A DNA stretch of 64,000 nt from Rhizobium sp. WSM4643 (GCF_025152745.1 NZ_CP104042.1:62001-126000), one strand, 5' to 3'. Counted from the stretch's first letter, positions 16,618-25,520 are shown. Notes: generated by a model not told the origin, from the sequence alone. Translations and numbers: made by a program.

Positions 16618-17348
16618 GCCCCTCCCTGTGCGTCTTGCGGAGAACTTGGCTCGGAGGCAACTGTTCCGGGCAAGCAGGGGGCCGTCGCCGTGTACATCGG
16701 ATGGGTAGCGGTCCAGGCGTCTTCGCCGATCAAGGGAACGAAGATCACCCCGCCGAGATCTTCTTCTTCGAACGTGGTATCCCCGGTGCGCGTGAGCCGT
16801 TTCAGGCGCTGCCCTTCACCGCGGCCGACCGGGATGATCAGCCGCCCTCCGAAGCCCAACTGTTCTTTCAAGGCGGTTGGCACCTCGGGCGCGCTCGCAG
16901 AAACAATAATGGCATCGAACGGAGCGGCTTCCACCCAGCCTTTGCTGCCGTCGCCGACGCGAACGTCAATGTTGCGGTATCCCAGCTTCTCGAACCGTTC
17001 CTTGGCTTGAAGCGCCAGCCCTTCATGGCGCTCGATGGAATAGACATGCCTTGCTATCCGGCTCAGGAGGGCTGAAGCGTAGCCGGAGCCCGTTCCGACC
17101 TCGAGCACTGTGTCGCCGGCATCCAGATTGGCCTTTTCGAGCATCAGAGCGACGATGAACGGCTGCGAAATTGTCTGGCCTTCGCCGATCGGCAGCGGCG
17201 CATCCTCATAGGCGCATTCCTCGGTGCCTGGAGGAACGAATTTTTCGCGCGGCACCGTGCGCATCGCTTCGGTCACGCTCGGATCGCGAATGCCACGACG
17301 CGTAACGTGGTGCTCCACCATGCGATCTCGGATGCGCGTCTTATCCAT
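16500..17348 (-). CDS. pcm: Protein-L-isoaspartate O-methyltransferase with odd C-terminal extension
   Basis: 282 residues from ATG 17348, with GGAG upstream. The conserved core reads MVEHHVTRRGIRD, VPREKFVPPG, IGEGQTISQPFIVALMLE, the SAM-binding VLEVGTGSGYASALLS, then IIVSASAPEVPTAL, and ends at FVPLIGEDAW (about residue 212). Pcm repairs isoaspartyl residues in aged proteins using S-adenosylmethionine. Normal Pcm stops near here. This ORF runs another 70 residues without family similarity, the last 39 of them overlapping the downstream membrane-protein gene in another frame. The tail probably reflects loss of the original stop or of a C-terminal fused domain. Confidence 0.87.
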   Translation of the reverse strand: MDKTRIRDRMVEHHVTRRGIRDPSVTEAMRTVPREKFVPPGTEECAYEDAPLPIGEGQTISQPFIVALMLEKANLDAGDTVLEVGTGSGYASALLSRIARHVYSIERHEGLALQAKERFEKLGYRNIDVRVGDGSKGWVEAAPFDAIIVSASAPEVPTALKEQLGFGGRLIIPVGRGEGQRLKRLTRTGDTTFEEEDLGGVIFVPLIGEDAWTATHPMYTATAPCLPGTVASEPSSPQDAQGGAWERYTSCPRCRKVCSIIVNFSKNSGLFNVFPGWFSRFF

Positions 17349-17846
17349 GGATCAGCTCCACTGTCGCCGATTGCACCTTGGGCAAACTTCTGGGTGGCGC
17401 AGAATGTAAAACAAGTCAGCGCCTGGGGAGTTCCTGAGAGGAGCAGGTTTTCGGCAAGCGCCAAAGGTATGGCAAAGCGGCACCTAAGATCACCAAGGCG
17501 AAACATTGTAAACATTGGCATGCCGCAGTTGGAAATAGAATGCCGGCTACACAAATTTGCGGCGTAACGCATGTTATGGAACGAGATACATCTATGTCAT
17601 TACAAAGACTTAAGTTCCGCGCTATCCTTTATAGCCGCAACTTTGCGGCTGCAACGTTGACGTGTCTTGCTTCTGCAAAGTTGGAATGTCACACCCGCGC
17701 GTTGAATAGCGCGGCCAGCGATCGAAGAACGAGACCGGCAGCTCGATAGCTCCGGATCTTCAAATCATGCCTGGAACCAGGTTAGATCAGCCTAGCCACG
17801 AAGCGCTTTCGCGGAAGTCTGGATATCAGCAAGCGTTGCACCAACC
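17349..17846. other. Non-coding spacer upstream of pcm and the esterase gene
   Basis: About 500 bases between divergent genes. Short ORFs in it show no family features. One inverted repeat, AGCCGCAA (17633-17640) and TTGCGGCT (17643-17650), is present. The stretch 17400-17700 is AT-richer and likely holds both promoters. Confidence 0.5.
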
Positions 17847-18809
17847 TTGGAAGCTTCGAAACCCACTAATGAACTGCACCAACATCAATTTCCCTTCTCC
17901 GATCCTCAAGCATCAGAAAACTTTCTCATGATCAATCATACCAGCGTCTATTCGATGCCCGGAACGTGTTTTTTCGATCTGGCTCCTGCTGCGGGCGGCG
18001 AGCCCTATCGCATATTCCTTTCCATTCCGGCGGAGAGACCGCCAATGGGAGGATGGCCGCTTCTCGTTCTGACGGACGGCAACGCCACTTTCCCCTTCGC
18101 GGTCGCCAGTTTGGTCACGCAGGCACCTTATCCGACGGGGACGAATGTCGGTTGGGGGGTGATCGCGGCGATCGGCTACCCGTCCGACGAGCCCTATGAT
18201 CCGCTCCGCCGGTCTTGGGACCTGGGCCCTCCGCCGGTCAAATCCTATCCGCCGTTCGTTGAGGGCGGTCCGCCGGTTGTCATCGGAGGGACCGGCAAAC
18301 TGGTGGATTTCATCGAGAACGAGCTTATCCCGCGGATTGCAGAGAGGGTGATCCTGGATCCGAGACGCCGATCGCTTTTCGGACATTCCTTCGGCGGCCT
18401 CTTTACTCTCTATGCCCTGTTCGAGCGTCCGGCTCTGTTTGCCAACTGGATTGCGGCCAGCCCCACCATCTATTGGGAGAACAGCGAAATCCTCAAGAAC
18501 GAGGCGCAACGTCAAGAGGCACCGGGGAATGCACCCTTTCTGCATTTGTCCGCCGGAGAATACGAAGGCGATGAGCTGGCACCCTTCCAGTACCGGAACG
18601 AGGATGCCCCTGCGCGTCTGGAGAAGAGGAAGACGGAGCGGACCGTCCTCCTGGCGCGGGAGATGGCGGAGCGATTAAACGGCACTGCCGACGGATTGCG
18701 CACCGAATTCGAGCTTTATGCCGGCGAGACCCACATGTCCGTTCTTGCGGCGGCCGTGAATCGTGCAGTGAGCATCGCGTTCGCCGTCGAGGATTTGACC
18801 GATATGTGA
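17847..18809 (+). CDS. Alpha/beta hydrolase, esterase D/IroE-like (putative siderophore-type esterase)
   Basis: 320 residues if started at TTG 17847. An in-frame ATG at 17928 would give 293 residues and begins just before the conserved part (MINHTSVYSMPGT). Neither has a clear ribosome binding site. The nucleophile elbow is SLFGHSFGGLFTLYAL, preceded by DFIENELIPRIAERV. The oxyanion strand is WPLLVLTDGNATF, and the catalytic His is probably in YAGETHMSVL. This is the Esterase_PHB/D pattern (PF00756) seen in enterochelin hydrolases and related esterases. No signal peptide is evident. The substrate is not deducible, since no siderophore genes are nearby. Confidence 0.8.
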   Translation: MEASKPTNELHQHQFPFSDPQASENFLMINHTSVYSMPGTCFFDLAPAAGGEPYRIFLSIPAERPPMGGWPLLVLTDGNATFPFAVASLVTQAPYPTGTNVGWGVIAAIGYPSDEPYDPLRRSWDLGPPPVKSYPPFVEGGPPVVIGGTGKLVDFIENELIPRIAERVILDPRRRSLFGHSFGGLFTLYALFERPALFANWIAASPTIYWENSEILKNEAQRQEAPGNAPFLHLSAGEYEGDELAPFQYRNEDAPARLEKRKTERTVLLAREMAERLNGTADGLRTEFELYAGETHMSVLAAAVNRAVSIAFAVEDLTDM

Positions 18810-19059
18810 CGCTCTATACAAGGGTTTCACGACGCATCGATATACGTCGTTGCCCAGCCTGTGCTGCGCGTCTGCGGTAAACGGACGCCGCGATTTTCCA
18901 CAGCCGAAATAAATAGACGAAAGCGATGATTTTTTCGCGCCTTGGCGCGTGCGGCCTTCGACTATAAGGGTTCCATCACGAAGGAAGCGCCCTTCGTATG
19001 TCGGTTAGGGCACCAGACGGAAGAGGGCTTCCACTCCCCGCGGGCGTGTCATTCCACCT

Positions 19060-19938
19060 CTATGTAAATGCATCTTCGATCTGTGCAATTCTTGCATTAA
19101 GCTGCGGGAATGAATTTTGCCAATAGCGGTAGGTATTCACGAGGTTGCGATATGATGCAGGTAAATCGCTTGCTGGCAGATAGCCTTTTTCAAAGGCAAA
19201 ATTAAGCACATCCTCATAATAGGTGATCGCATAGATGAACTTCCAGTTGATCTGCGGGTTCGACGTGGCGTTCTCATGGCGCCTAAAGTACGAGAGCGGC
19301 TTGGGATGTATAACGAAATCGCCGAGTTGAGCCAATTCAACCCACGCCGACAGGTCAATCAAGCCTCGGAAGAGATCACCTTCCATGCGATACAACCGGA
19401 ATTGTCCATCGCTATCAAATGCGTCCGCCTTGCGAAATAAGGCTGTTGTGTACTCCCCGACAAGATTCACATGATTGAGGGCCGTCAACCTTAGGAAATC
19501 TCGGCCGGAAACGATTTTCAGGCCGTCTCCGGAAGCATTGAAATGGTTGATGAAACCAGTCGTATGATTTCGGTCATCGATCAGATGGCGTGGAGAAAAC
19601 GCAAGGCGCGTATTTCTATCCCTTGTCGCATCGAGTGCCTCCAACAGGAATTGCACGCAAAAAGGATGAAGAACGTCATCATCGAACAGGAATTTTATGT
19701 ATTCGCAGTTCGCAATCTGCACCAGTCGACGCACGTTGCTCTCCGGCCCGGGATTCGGATTACGGCTATATTGAACAAACCGGTCATATTTCTTACATAT
19801 TGCCTTAATCGCATCGGTCGGGCAGTCGTCTGACACAATAATTTCAACATCGACAAAGCTTTGGGCCAGCGCACTTCGAAGGCATAACTCGAAATAATCG
19901 GGGTTATATGCGGGAATACAGATCGATACACGCGGCAT
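19060..19938 (-). CDS. Family 2 glycosyltransferase
   Basis: 292 residues from ATG 19938, with GGAGGG upstream. The longer frame to 20157 lies over the methyltransferase gene. The GT-A fold starts VSICIPAYNPDYFELCLRSAL, then VEIIVSDDCPTD, and the metal-binding DXD region is IKFLFDDDVLHP. It probably transfers a nucleotide-activated sugar onto a growing surface glycan at the cytoplasmic face. It is the last gene of the polysaccharide operon. Base composition is clearly AT-richer than in the catabolic regions on both sides, as for its neighbours, which suggests acquisition as a block. Confidence 0.85.
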   Translation of the reverse strand: MPRVSICIPAYNPDYFELCLRSALAQSFVDVEIIVSDDCPTDAIKAICKKYDRFVQYSRNPNPGPESNVRRLVQIANCEYIKFLFDDDVLHPFCVQFLLEALDATRDRNTRLAFSPRHLIDDRNHTTGFINHFNASGDGLKIVSGRDFLRLTALNHVNLVGEYTTALFRKADAFDSDGQFRLYRMEGDLFRGLIDLSAWVELAQLGDFVIHPKPLSYFRRHENATSNPQINWKFIYAITYYEDVLNFAFEKGYLPASDLPASYRNLVNTYRYWQNSFPQLNARIAQIEDAFT

Positions 19939-19978
19939 CGATACCCTCCGGACTTGAGAAGATTGAAGTTGGACGCAA

Positions 19979-20728
19979 TTAGCGCGTCCCGCCAGCTTCG
20001 CACATAAGGAAAATACTGGCGCAAAGATCGGGATAGATTTGTCCCAGTTGATAACACCCCTCGAGATATTCGCTGGAGATAATGTCGGTCTGCAGCAGCC
20101 GATCCCACTGAAAATTGGCCAACGCTTTAAAGAAAATGCCAGAGCGATGCACCACATTTAGTTCCGCTAATTTAGCATCGCGCTCCAAGGTGTCCAACGA
20201 GTATGTGATCCGGTGACCGTGTTCCAACTCCGCTCGCGTTATTGCCGAATTGTGACTTATCAAACCCATTTTGACTGCGATCTGACGTGATGGAGCGTTC
20301 GCATTTGGGCAAACCAAGAAGAGCCTACCACCTTCCGACAACCATTCCTCGTTGACGCGTCTAAGCACTCCTACAGGATCATCCAGATGCTCGAGAACGT
20401 GCGTCAGCAGAATATTGTCGTAGCGCTTGGGCAACGTCACGCCTTCGAACACGTCGTTGATAAATATCGGCCCGTCGCCTAGATCGCGTTTTGCTATGGC
20501 TATCGCCTCGTCGGATGCTTCGACGCAGGTGATGTCGTCAAAATACGGCATCACTCGTTTGGTGAAATCACCTCGAAAACTTCCAAGCTCAAGTAGACTC
20601 CCCGGACGAAAGAATGGAATAAAGGACTGCAGCATATAATGATGCATTACATCGAAATCGAAATTGTAAGCATAACGATGATCACTGGTGTCTTTTATTT
20701 CATTGTTATAGTCACGCCTGTCAGTCAC
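19979..20728 (-). CDS. Class I SAM-dependent methyltransferase
   Basis: 249 residues from GTG 20728, overlapping the stop of the acetyltransferase gene. The SAM motif I is LLELGSFRGDFTKRV, followed by ITCVEASDEAI, and motif II/III is YDNILLTHVLEHLDDPVGVLRRV, then GRLFLVCPNANAPSR. The HVLEHLDDP form is typical of methyltransferases in O-antigen and capsule clusters, which often methylate sugars or act on lipid-linked intermediates. The specific acceptor is not readable. It is expressed with its neighbours through tight overlaps. Confidence 0.85.
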   Translation of the reverse strand: MTDRRDYNNEIKDTSDHRYAYNFDFDVMHHYMLQSFIPFFRPGSLLELGSFRGDFTKRVMPYFDDITCVEASDEAIAIAKRDLGDGPIFINDVFEGVTLPKRYDNILLTHVLEHLDDPVGVLRRVNEEWLSEGGRLFLVCPNANAPSRQIAVKMGLISHNSAITRAELEHGHRITYSLDTLERDAKLAELNVVHRSGIFFKALANFQWDRLLQTDIISSEYLEGCYQLGQIYPDLCASIFLMCEAGGTR

Positions 20729-21177
20729 TTTTTTGCCCCCAATTCCAGCTTCATCATGAGCGTTGACTGCCCGCCACCGAACGGCACAAACCCAAATTTT
20801 CCATAGACCGCGACTGCGGCCATATTCCCTGCCTCGACTTCAAGGCGTATTGTGTCGAAGCCTTTTGCGTCTGCGTGAGCGATGCATTGCTCAAGCAACG
20901 TCCCCCCTATTCCACGGCCTCGCCAATCCTGAAGCACACTCACATTCGTAATGAATGCCGACTTCTGCTTATCGTCGTTGCAATACATAGCCAAGAATCC
21001 GACTAACATGCCGTTCGACCATGCCTCGAAGCGCTCGGCATTTAGAAGAATTTTCTGCGCATAGATCCCAATGTCGATTCTTGCACTGAGCCCAGTTACA
21101 AAATTCCCGCCGCACTCATTCAGATGTCGGGCTATCTCGCCTACCGAAGCGAAGTTGCGGCTCCAATTTGGGGTCAA
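20725..21177 (-). CDS. GNAT-family N-acetyltransferase
   Basis: 150 residues from TTG 21177, which overlaps the stop of the upstream gene (TTGA) and implies translational coupling. Motif A for acetyl-CoA binding is VLQDWRGRGIGGTLLEQCIAHA (Q/R-x-x-G-x-G/A form). It is followed by IRLEVEAGNMAAVAVYGKFGFVPFG, the usual motif B with a Tyr that protonates CoA. In a cluster with a sugar aminotransferase, N-acylation of an amino sugar is the simplest role (inference). It could equally modify another amine. Confidence 0.82.
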   Translation of the reverse strand: MTPNWSRNFASVGEIARHLNECGGNFVTGLSARIDIGIYAQKILLNAERFEAWSNGMLVGFLAMYCNDDKQKSAFITNVSVLQDWRGRGIGGTLLEQCIAHADAKGFDTIRLEVEAGNMAAVAVYGKFGFVPFGGGQSTLMMKLELGAKK

Positions 21178-22145
21178 GCGGTCCGCTCCAAGATCGCGGC
21201 GCCGAATCCATACCGGCCGAACTGGTTTCCATTGTACAAAAGGTAAATAGCACCGTCTGACTCAAATACATGCGGATAGCAAAGCATGTCAGAATCCCAC
21301 TCGCCGCTGGTTCCTTCAATTGCTAGTTCGACGTCATCGCGCGACCAGTTGATCAGGTCGTCCGAACAGGCGTGGCCGATTTGATAGCCACGGCTTTTAT
21401 TCGTGCGAAAATCTGACGATTGCCGGTAGCAAAAGAACATATGATGGCGCCCCTCGATCTCAATGACCGTAGGTAAAGCCTGGCTTTCATCGGGTCCAAG
21501 CCGATCAGCGATAATCTGCCGGGCTTCTTCCTTCTGCCAATTGATGCCATCCCGGGATGTTGCGTGACCGATTTTATAGGTGCGGTCTGGCGCGGCTTCG
21601 GAGGAATATACTTTCCATCCAGTTCCGAAAATGTACCACATGTGGAAGGCGCCGTTGATGAACTTTACGAAGCCATCGCCGACCAAGCAAGGCTCTCCGA
21701 GCGACGCAGACAAAACTGGCCCATCGCCGATCCTCTTGAACGACGACCCGTCGTCATCGCTGACGGTGAGGCCGATTGCAGTGTCAACCGATACCGCAAC
21801 CCTTCGATTCCAACCGCATGAGTAGCCGTAGATCTTTCCTTCATGTCGTATCACGTTCATGGGAAAGATGCCGTGCTCGTCGAAACAGCCTAGTTTCCCA
21901 AGCTCTATAACGGGCTGGTCGGAAACTCGAAAGATCCGATCCATTGTCTTATCCATATCAACGAAAGCAATATGGCTGAGATATTTGCCATTCGTGTCAA
22001 CGGCGCGAGTTGAGAAGTATATTCGGATAAAGTCGTCGAAAACGAGCGCTTGAGGTGACTGCGCATATTCGACACATCCTGCCGGCAGCTGATGGCGGGT
22101 GGGATCGAAGATCTTACCCAACTTCTTCCAGCGCATCTTCGTCAT
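21174..22145 (-). CDS. Beta-propeller glycosidase-like protein, copy 2
   Basis: 323 residues. Repeated blade-like blocks are visible: KKLGKIFDPT, FDDFIRIYFSTRAVD, GIFPMNVIRHEGKIYGYSCGW, KIGHATSRDGINWQ, HHMFFCYRQSSDF, GYQIGHACSDDLINWSRDD, and YPHVFESDGAIYLLYNGNQFGRYGFG. The pattern of repeated S-x-D-x-INW motifs is that of five-bladed propellers of the GH43/GH130-like group. Its sister gene directly upstream shares these blocks, so the pair arose by tandem duplication. Whether it hydrolyses, transfers or only binds glycans is unknown. No signal peptide is seen. Confidence 0.7.
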   Translation of the reverse strand: MTKMRWKKLGKIFDPTRHQLPAGCVEYAQSPQALVFDDFIRIYFSTRAVDTNGKYLSHIAFVDMDKTMDRIFRVSDQPVIELGKLGCFDEHGIFPMNVIRHEGKIYGYSCGWNRRVAVSVDTAIGLTVSDDDGSSFKRIGDGPVLSASLGEPCLVGDGFVKFINGAFHMWYIFGTGWKVYSSEAAPDRTYKIGHATSRDGINWQKEEARQIIADRLGPDESQALPTVIEIEGRHHMFFCYRQSSDFRTNKSRGYQIGHACSDDLINWSRDDVELAIEGTSGEWDSDMLCYPHVFESDGAIYLLYNGNQFGRYGFGAAILERTA

Positions 22146-23110
22146 ACATCACCCAACTTTCCGTCGAGAATAGCAAGACCGAAGCCATTGCGACCGACCT
22201 GATTGCCGAGATAAGCCATGTAGGTCTTGCCATCGATCTCAAAGACGTGCGGATAGCTGACCATCTCGTCGTCCCATCCCGAATCCGATACAGTTAGGCC
22301 AGCTTTGGCATCGTCGCGATGCCAGTTGATCAGATCAACGCTCGATGCATAGCCGATTCGATAGCCTTTTTCTTTGCCTCTATAATTCGTGCTAAACCGG
22401 TAACAGAAGAACATGTGGTACTTCCCGCCGGCAAAAATCACATCGGGGCTGGCCTGTGCTTCATCAGCTTCGACAACGCTGTTGATCAGGTTTCTATTTA
22501 GCTTTGTCCAACGGATGCCGTCTTCCGATGTAGCGAGCCTTATTTTGTAGACAGGCTCAGCGCGCCCGTCGGCCATCTTCCACTTGGAGCCAGCGATGTA
22601 AAAGAGGTACCAGGTATTGTTAAAGCGCCGGATTTTGGGACCGCTCAAAACAAACGGCTCATCGGGCGAATATGGCAGCACTGGCCCACGACCTGCCTTC
22701 ACGAAGGTTCGACCTTCATCGGTACTTAGTGCCAGGCCGATTCCGACGTTGAAAGGCACGGACTCGCAACGAGTCCAGCCGGCATAATAAGCCCGAACGA
22801 TATCGCCATCTCTTGCTACGGAAATCGGATAGGTACCAAATTGGTCAAATTCACCAAGGCTACCCAATTCCAGAACGGGACGTTCGCTGATGTGCCTGAC
22901 TTTGAACAAATCAGCTCTGTCCACGTCGATATAAGCGGAATGCGACACATATTGCCCCGATTCGTCTGCCGGTGGCCGGCAGGAAAAGTATACGCGCACA
23001 AAATCATCGAAAATCAGAGTTGCTGGCGCCTGAGCAAACTCCTTGAGCCACGGCCGATCCGTCACATCTTGCGGCGTGAACACCTTGCCCAGCTTTTGCC
23101 ATTTAAACAT
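22142..23110 (-). CDS. Beta-propeller glycosidase-like protein, copy 1
   Basis: 322 residues, overlapping the next gene by 4 bases. Shared blocks with copy 2 include QKLGKVFTPQ, FDDFVRVYFSCRPP, YPISVARDGDIVRAYYAGW, KIRLATSEDGIRWTKL, YHMFFCYRFSTNYRG, GYRIGYASSVDLINWHRDD and YPHVFEIDGKTYMAYLGNQVGRNGFG. The two are alike along their whole length, yet diverged enough to have distinct substrates. The fold suggests a glycosidase or phosphorylase ancestor. Its cytoplasmic location and its place among sugar-modifying enzymes hint at a role in building or trimming a nucleotide- or lipid-linked glycan (inference). Confidence 0.7.
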   Translation of the reverse strand: MFKWQKLGKVFTPQDVTDRPWLKEFAQAPATLIFDDFVRVYFSCRPPADESGQYVSHSAYIDVDRADLFKVRHISERPVLELGSLGEFDQFGTYPISVARDGDIVRAYYAGWTRCESVPFNVGIGLALSTDEGRTFVKAGRGPVLPYSPDEPFVLSGPKIRRFNNTWYLFYIAGSKWKMADGRAEPVYKIRLATSEDGIRWTKLNRNLINSVVEADEAQASPDVIFAGGKYHMFFCYRFSTNYRGKEKGYRIGYASSVDLINWHRDDAKAGLTVSDSGWDDEMVSYPHVFEIDGKTYMAYLGNQVGRNGFGLAILDGKLGDV

Positions 23111-23179
23111 CTACGTCACCGACTGGATTTCTTGATGGAGTCCGGACTGCCGAGTGCGGCACCCTCTCCGCGACTACGG

Positions 23180-23878
23180 TTAAATAAGCTCATATTCGTT
23201 GAGTATCTTCGTCTGGATACTCTCTGCTGAGTTGAACATGATCACGTCGATGATCGATAACCAAGGCATGAATTCCGCTCCAAACTGGGGATATTCGAAA
23301 GGCTTCGATTTGATGAATTTTAGGTCAATGTCACGCGCATTGAATGTCTCGCGCGAATAGAGTTCCACTCCCCCGATAGCGTTTATATAGACGCTTGCAC
23401 CGGCCTCTTCACAAAGAGCCAAAACCTTTGTCTCTGCCTTAAGACCGTGATCTATTTCCATTTTGGAAGAGACGATGAATTCTGTCTTGATGCCGAGATA
23501 ATCGCAAATTTTCGCGATTGAATTGAATATGTAGGAATAGAGGTTGCTGTCTTGGAAGCGAATCGCCTGTTCTATCACCGGAAAAGCATCTGAAAAAAAT
23601 GGTGCACGACGATAGGCGCCTTGAATTTGATTGACCAGCTTATTGCGATCAAACTCTGTCGACAGCATGCGGTCGCATATATCTAAGCTGTCCGACGCGG
23701 ACTTGATTGGCAGAGAAAATGTAAAATCTTCACCATTCCGCAGTATGCGGTTTCGATTAATCCAACCCTTTTTTGTATATTTTATATTGTCGTAGACAAC
23801 AAACTTATCGACCGCGTGGATCAGCTGAAAGTAACCAATATAGGGGAAGAAATATGGCTGCATGATAGCCAGTTTCAT
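23180..23878 (-). CDS. WbqC-family protein
   Basis: 232 residues from ATG 23878. The family start MKLAIMQPYFFPYIGYFQLI is unmistakable and is followed by FVVYDNIKYTKKGWINRNRI. The end has KPFEYPQFGAEFMPWLSIIDVIMFN. WbqC-like proteins occur in O-antigen and glycan clusters with DegT aminotransferases and are thought to act in making or modifying an amino sugar. The reaction is not established to my knowledge. It follows the aminotransferase gene with a 1-base gap and is likely translated with it. Confidence 0.88.
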   Translation of the reverse strand: MKLAIMQPYFFPYIGYFQLIHAVDKFVVYDNIKYTKKGWINRNRILRNGEDFTFSLPIKSASDSLDICDRMLSTEFDRNKLVNQIQGAYRRAPFFSDAFPVIEQAIRFQDSNLYSYIFNSIAKICDYLGIKTEFIVSSKMEIDHGLKAETKVLALCEEAGASVYINAIGGVELYSRETFNARDIDLKFIKSKPFEYPQFGAEFMPWLSIIDVIMFNSAESIQTKILNEYELI

Positions 23879-23879
23879 C

Positions 23880-25022
23880 TCATATATCCCTGCTTGCCGT
23901 GAAAGCACCTGTGCTCAATGAGGCAATGAGCGCGCAGACCTTGTCAACGATCTCCATCTCCATGTCCGGATAGATGGGAAGGCAGAGCACCTGTTGTGCC
24001 GCCTCGGTTGCGACCGGCAGATTCGAGGGCTGCGAGGAAGGCAGGCTGCGGTACATCGAGAAGCTTGAAATCAGCGGATAGAAATAGCGGCGCGGATGAA
24101 TGCTGTTTTCCTTCAACAGTTCATAGAGCCCATCGCGTGAAATGGGATAGTCAGGGCGTACGAGGATCGGGAAATAAGAGAAGTTGGAGACGGTCTCGCC
24201 GGAACGCTCCAGGCATTCTATGCCTGCCACGCCGCGGAGCCGCTCACGGTATGCACTGTCGATGAGTCCACGCCTTTCAAGGACGAATTTGATATATTTC
24301 AGCTGCAACAGGCCGAGCGCAGCGTTGAACTCGCTCATCTTGCCGTTTGTGCCTGGTGCCACCACGGTCACTTCGTCGACGTAACCGAAGTTCTTCAGCT
24401 GGTCGATTCGGGTCTTTGTCTTGATATCAGGGCAGATGATGGCTCCGCCTTCGAATGTGTTAAAAACCTTCGTCGCGTGGAAGCTCAGGATCGAAAGGTC
24501 GCCGTGATTGAGAATGCTTCCCCGCTCGTCTTCCACGCCAAAGGCATGGGCAGCGTCATAGATGACCTTGAGATTGTAGAGATCGGCAATCTTCTGGATC
24601 GCATCGACGTCGCAAGGGTGGCCGTAGCAATGCACCGGCATGATCGCCGTTGTCTGCTGCGTGATCGCCGCCTCGATCTTCGCCGGATCGAGATTGAGCG
24701 TCACCGGGTCGACGTCGACGAAGACGGGCTTCAAGCCGTTCCAGAGAAGCGAATGCGAAGTGGCCACGAAGGAATAAGGCGTGGTGATGACTTCGCCCGT
24801 GACGCGCAGCGCCTGAAGCGCCGTCAACAGCGCGACCGTGGCGTTGGAAAAGAGGCTGATGTGCTTCACGCCGAGATGGCCGCAGAGCTCCTGCTCCAGC
24901 TGCTGGTGGAATGGCCCGCCATTGGTCAGGATGCGGTTGTTCCAGATCGCTTCCAGCGACGGAATGAATTCTTCGAGCGGCGGCAGGCTGGGCTTCGTTA
25001 CATAGATCTTTTCGTTTTTCAT
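23880..25022 (-). CDS. DegT/DnrJ/EryC1/StrS sugar aminotransferase
   Basis: 380 residues from ATG 25022. An in-frame ATG at 25046 adds eight residues, and neither start has a clear ribosome binding site. The family start IYVTKPSLPPLEEFIPSLE, then LTNGGPFHQQLEQEL, and the PLP residues are visible: ALFSNATVALL-like SLFSNATVALLTAL, DAAHAFG, and the lysine in SFHATKVFNTFEGGAI. The enzyme transfers an amino group from glutamate to a nucleotide-linked keto-sugar in the cytoplasm. It heads the operon that continues with WbqC, the propellers, the acetyltransferase, the methyltransferase and the glycosyltransferase, which together look like synthesis of an N-acylated, perhaps methylated amino sugar in a surface glycan. 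Confidence 0.88.
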   Translation of the reverse strand: MKNEKIYVTKPSLPPLEEFIPSLEAIWNNRILTNGGPFHQQLEQELCGHLGVKHISLFSNATVALLTALQALRVTGEVITTPYSFVATSHSLLWNGLKPVFVDVDPVTLNLDPAKIEAAITQQTTAIMPVHCYGHPCDVDAIQKIADLYNLKVIYDAAHAFGVEDERGSILNHGDLSILSFHATKVFNTFEGGAIICPDIKTKTRIDQLKNFGYVDEVTVVAPGTNGKMSEFNAALGLLQLKYIKFVLERRGLIDSAYRERLRGVAGIECLERSGETVSNFSYFPILVRPDYPISRDGLYELLKENSIHPRRYFYPLISSFSMYRSLPSSQPSNLPVATEAAQQVLCLPIYPDMEMEIVDKVCALIASLSTGAFTASRDI

Positions 25023-25102
25023 GACGCCGTCGAGGAGGTTGGGCATTATCGCGCAATGGGCCTGGTCCGAACATCACGGCTTAACCTGTTCCCAAGCTGA
25101 CC

Positions 25103-25152
25103 AGAGCATGATGCCGAAAAGTGTGAGTGGTTTTCGGATGACATTATGCTCT
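25103..25152. repeat. Rhizobial-style intergenic palindromic repeat
   Basis: Outer arms AGAGCAT (25103-25109) and ATGCTCT (25146-25152), inner arms CCGAAAA (25114-25120) and TTTTCGG (25131-25137). A half copy in the opposite orientation (TAGAGCATGATGTCGTCCGAAAACC) is at 57594. The repeat abuts the truncated araC-type gene and stands 80 bases upstream of the aminotransferase start. Confidence 0.7.
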
Positions 25153-25154
25153 AA

Positions 25155-25520
25155 TTATATTCGGGAGATCGCCTTCGCGGGATCGCGGCCGAGATCGATC
25201 GCAGCCCGATGGAAAAGATCCTTGCTGATCTTCAGCCGCAGGATCATGCATTCGCGGTCGTCCTCCCAGACTCCATCAAGGCCGGCTGGCACCACGTCGG
25301 TATCGCCATGCTTCTGCAGTCGGCGATGCTCCCGCCCGTCACAGCGGCATTGGGCCCGCACCGGCCGGCCGACATGGATTCCGAGGCGATGATAGGGCGT
25401 GCCTGAAATATGCGTGCGGCCAGGCGGGATGCGCACAAGATCGGCCTCCAGACCGCGCCAGCCGCGTCCCGCGCTTGATGCGAGGATTGTCGCGCTCCCT
25501 GCCTGCGGATGATCGTTCAT
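25155..25520 (-). pseudogene. Truncated AraC-family regulator (ligand domain only)
   Basis: 121 residues from ATG 25520. ASSAGRGWRGLEADLVRIPPGR, then YHRLGIHVGRPV, RRLQKHGDTDVVPAGLDGVWEDDRECMILRL and DLFHRAAIDLGRDPAK match the N-terminal half of a common rhizobial AraC-type regulator. The helix-turn-helix half (about 150 residues) is missing: the frame stops at 25155, right at the edge of the palindromic repeat. It therefore cannot bind DNA in the usual way. The most likely cause is a deletion or an insertion of the adjacent polysaccharide island at the repeat. Confidence 0.7.

Noticed and set aside
25103..25152. Inverted repeat considered as insertion-sequence end
   Set aside because: No transposase gene nearby and no matching second end; fits a dispersed intergenic repeat instead.
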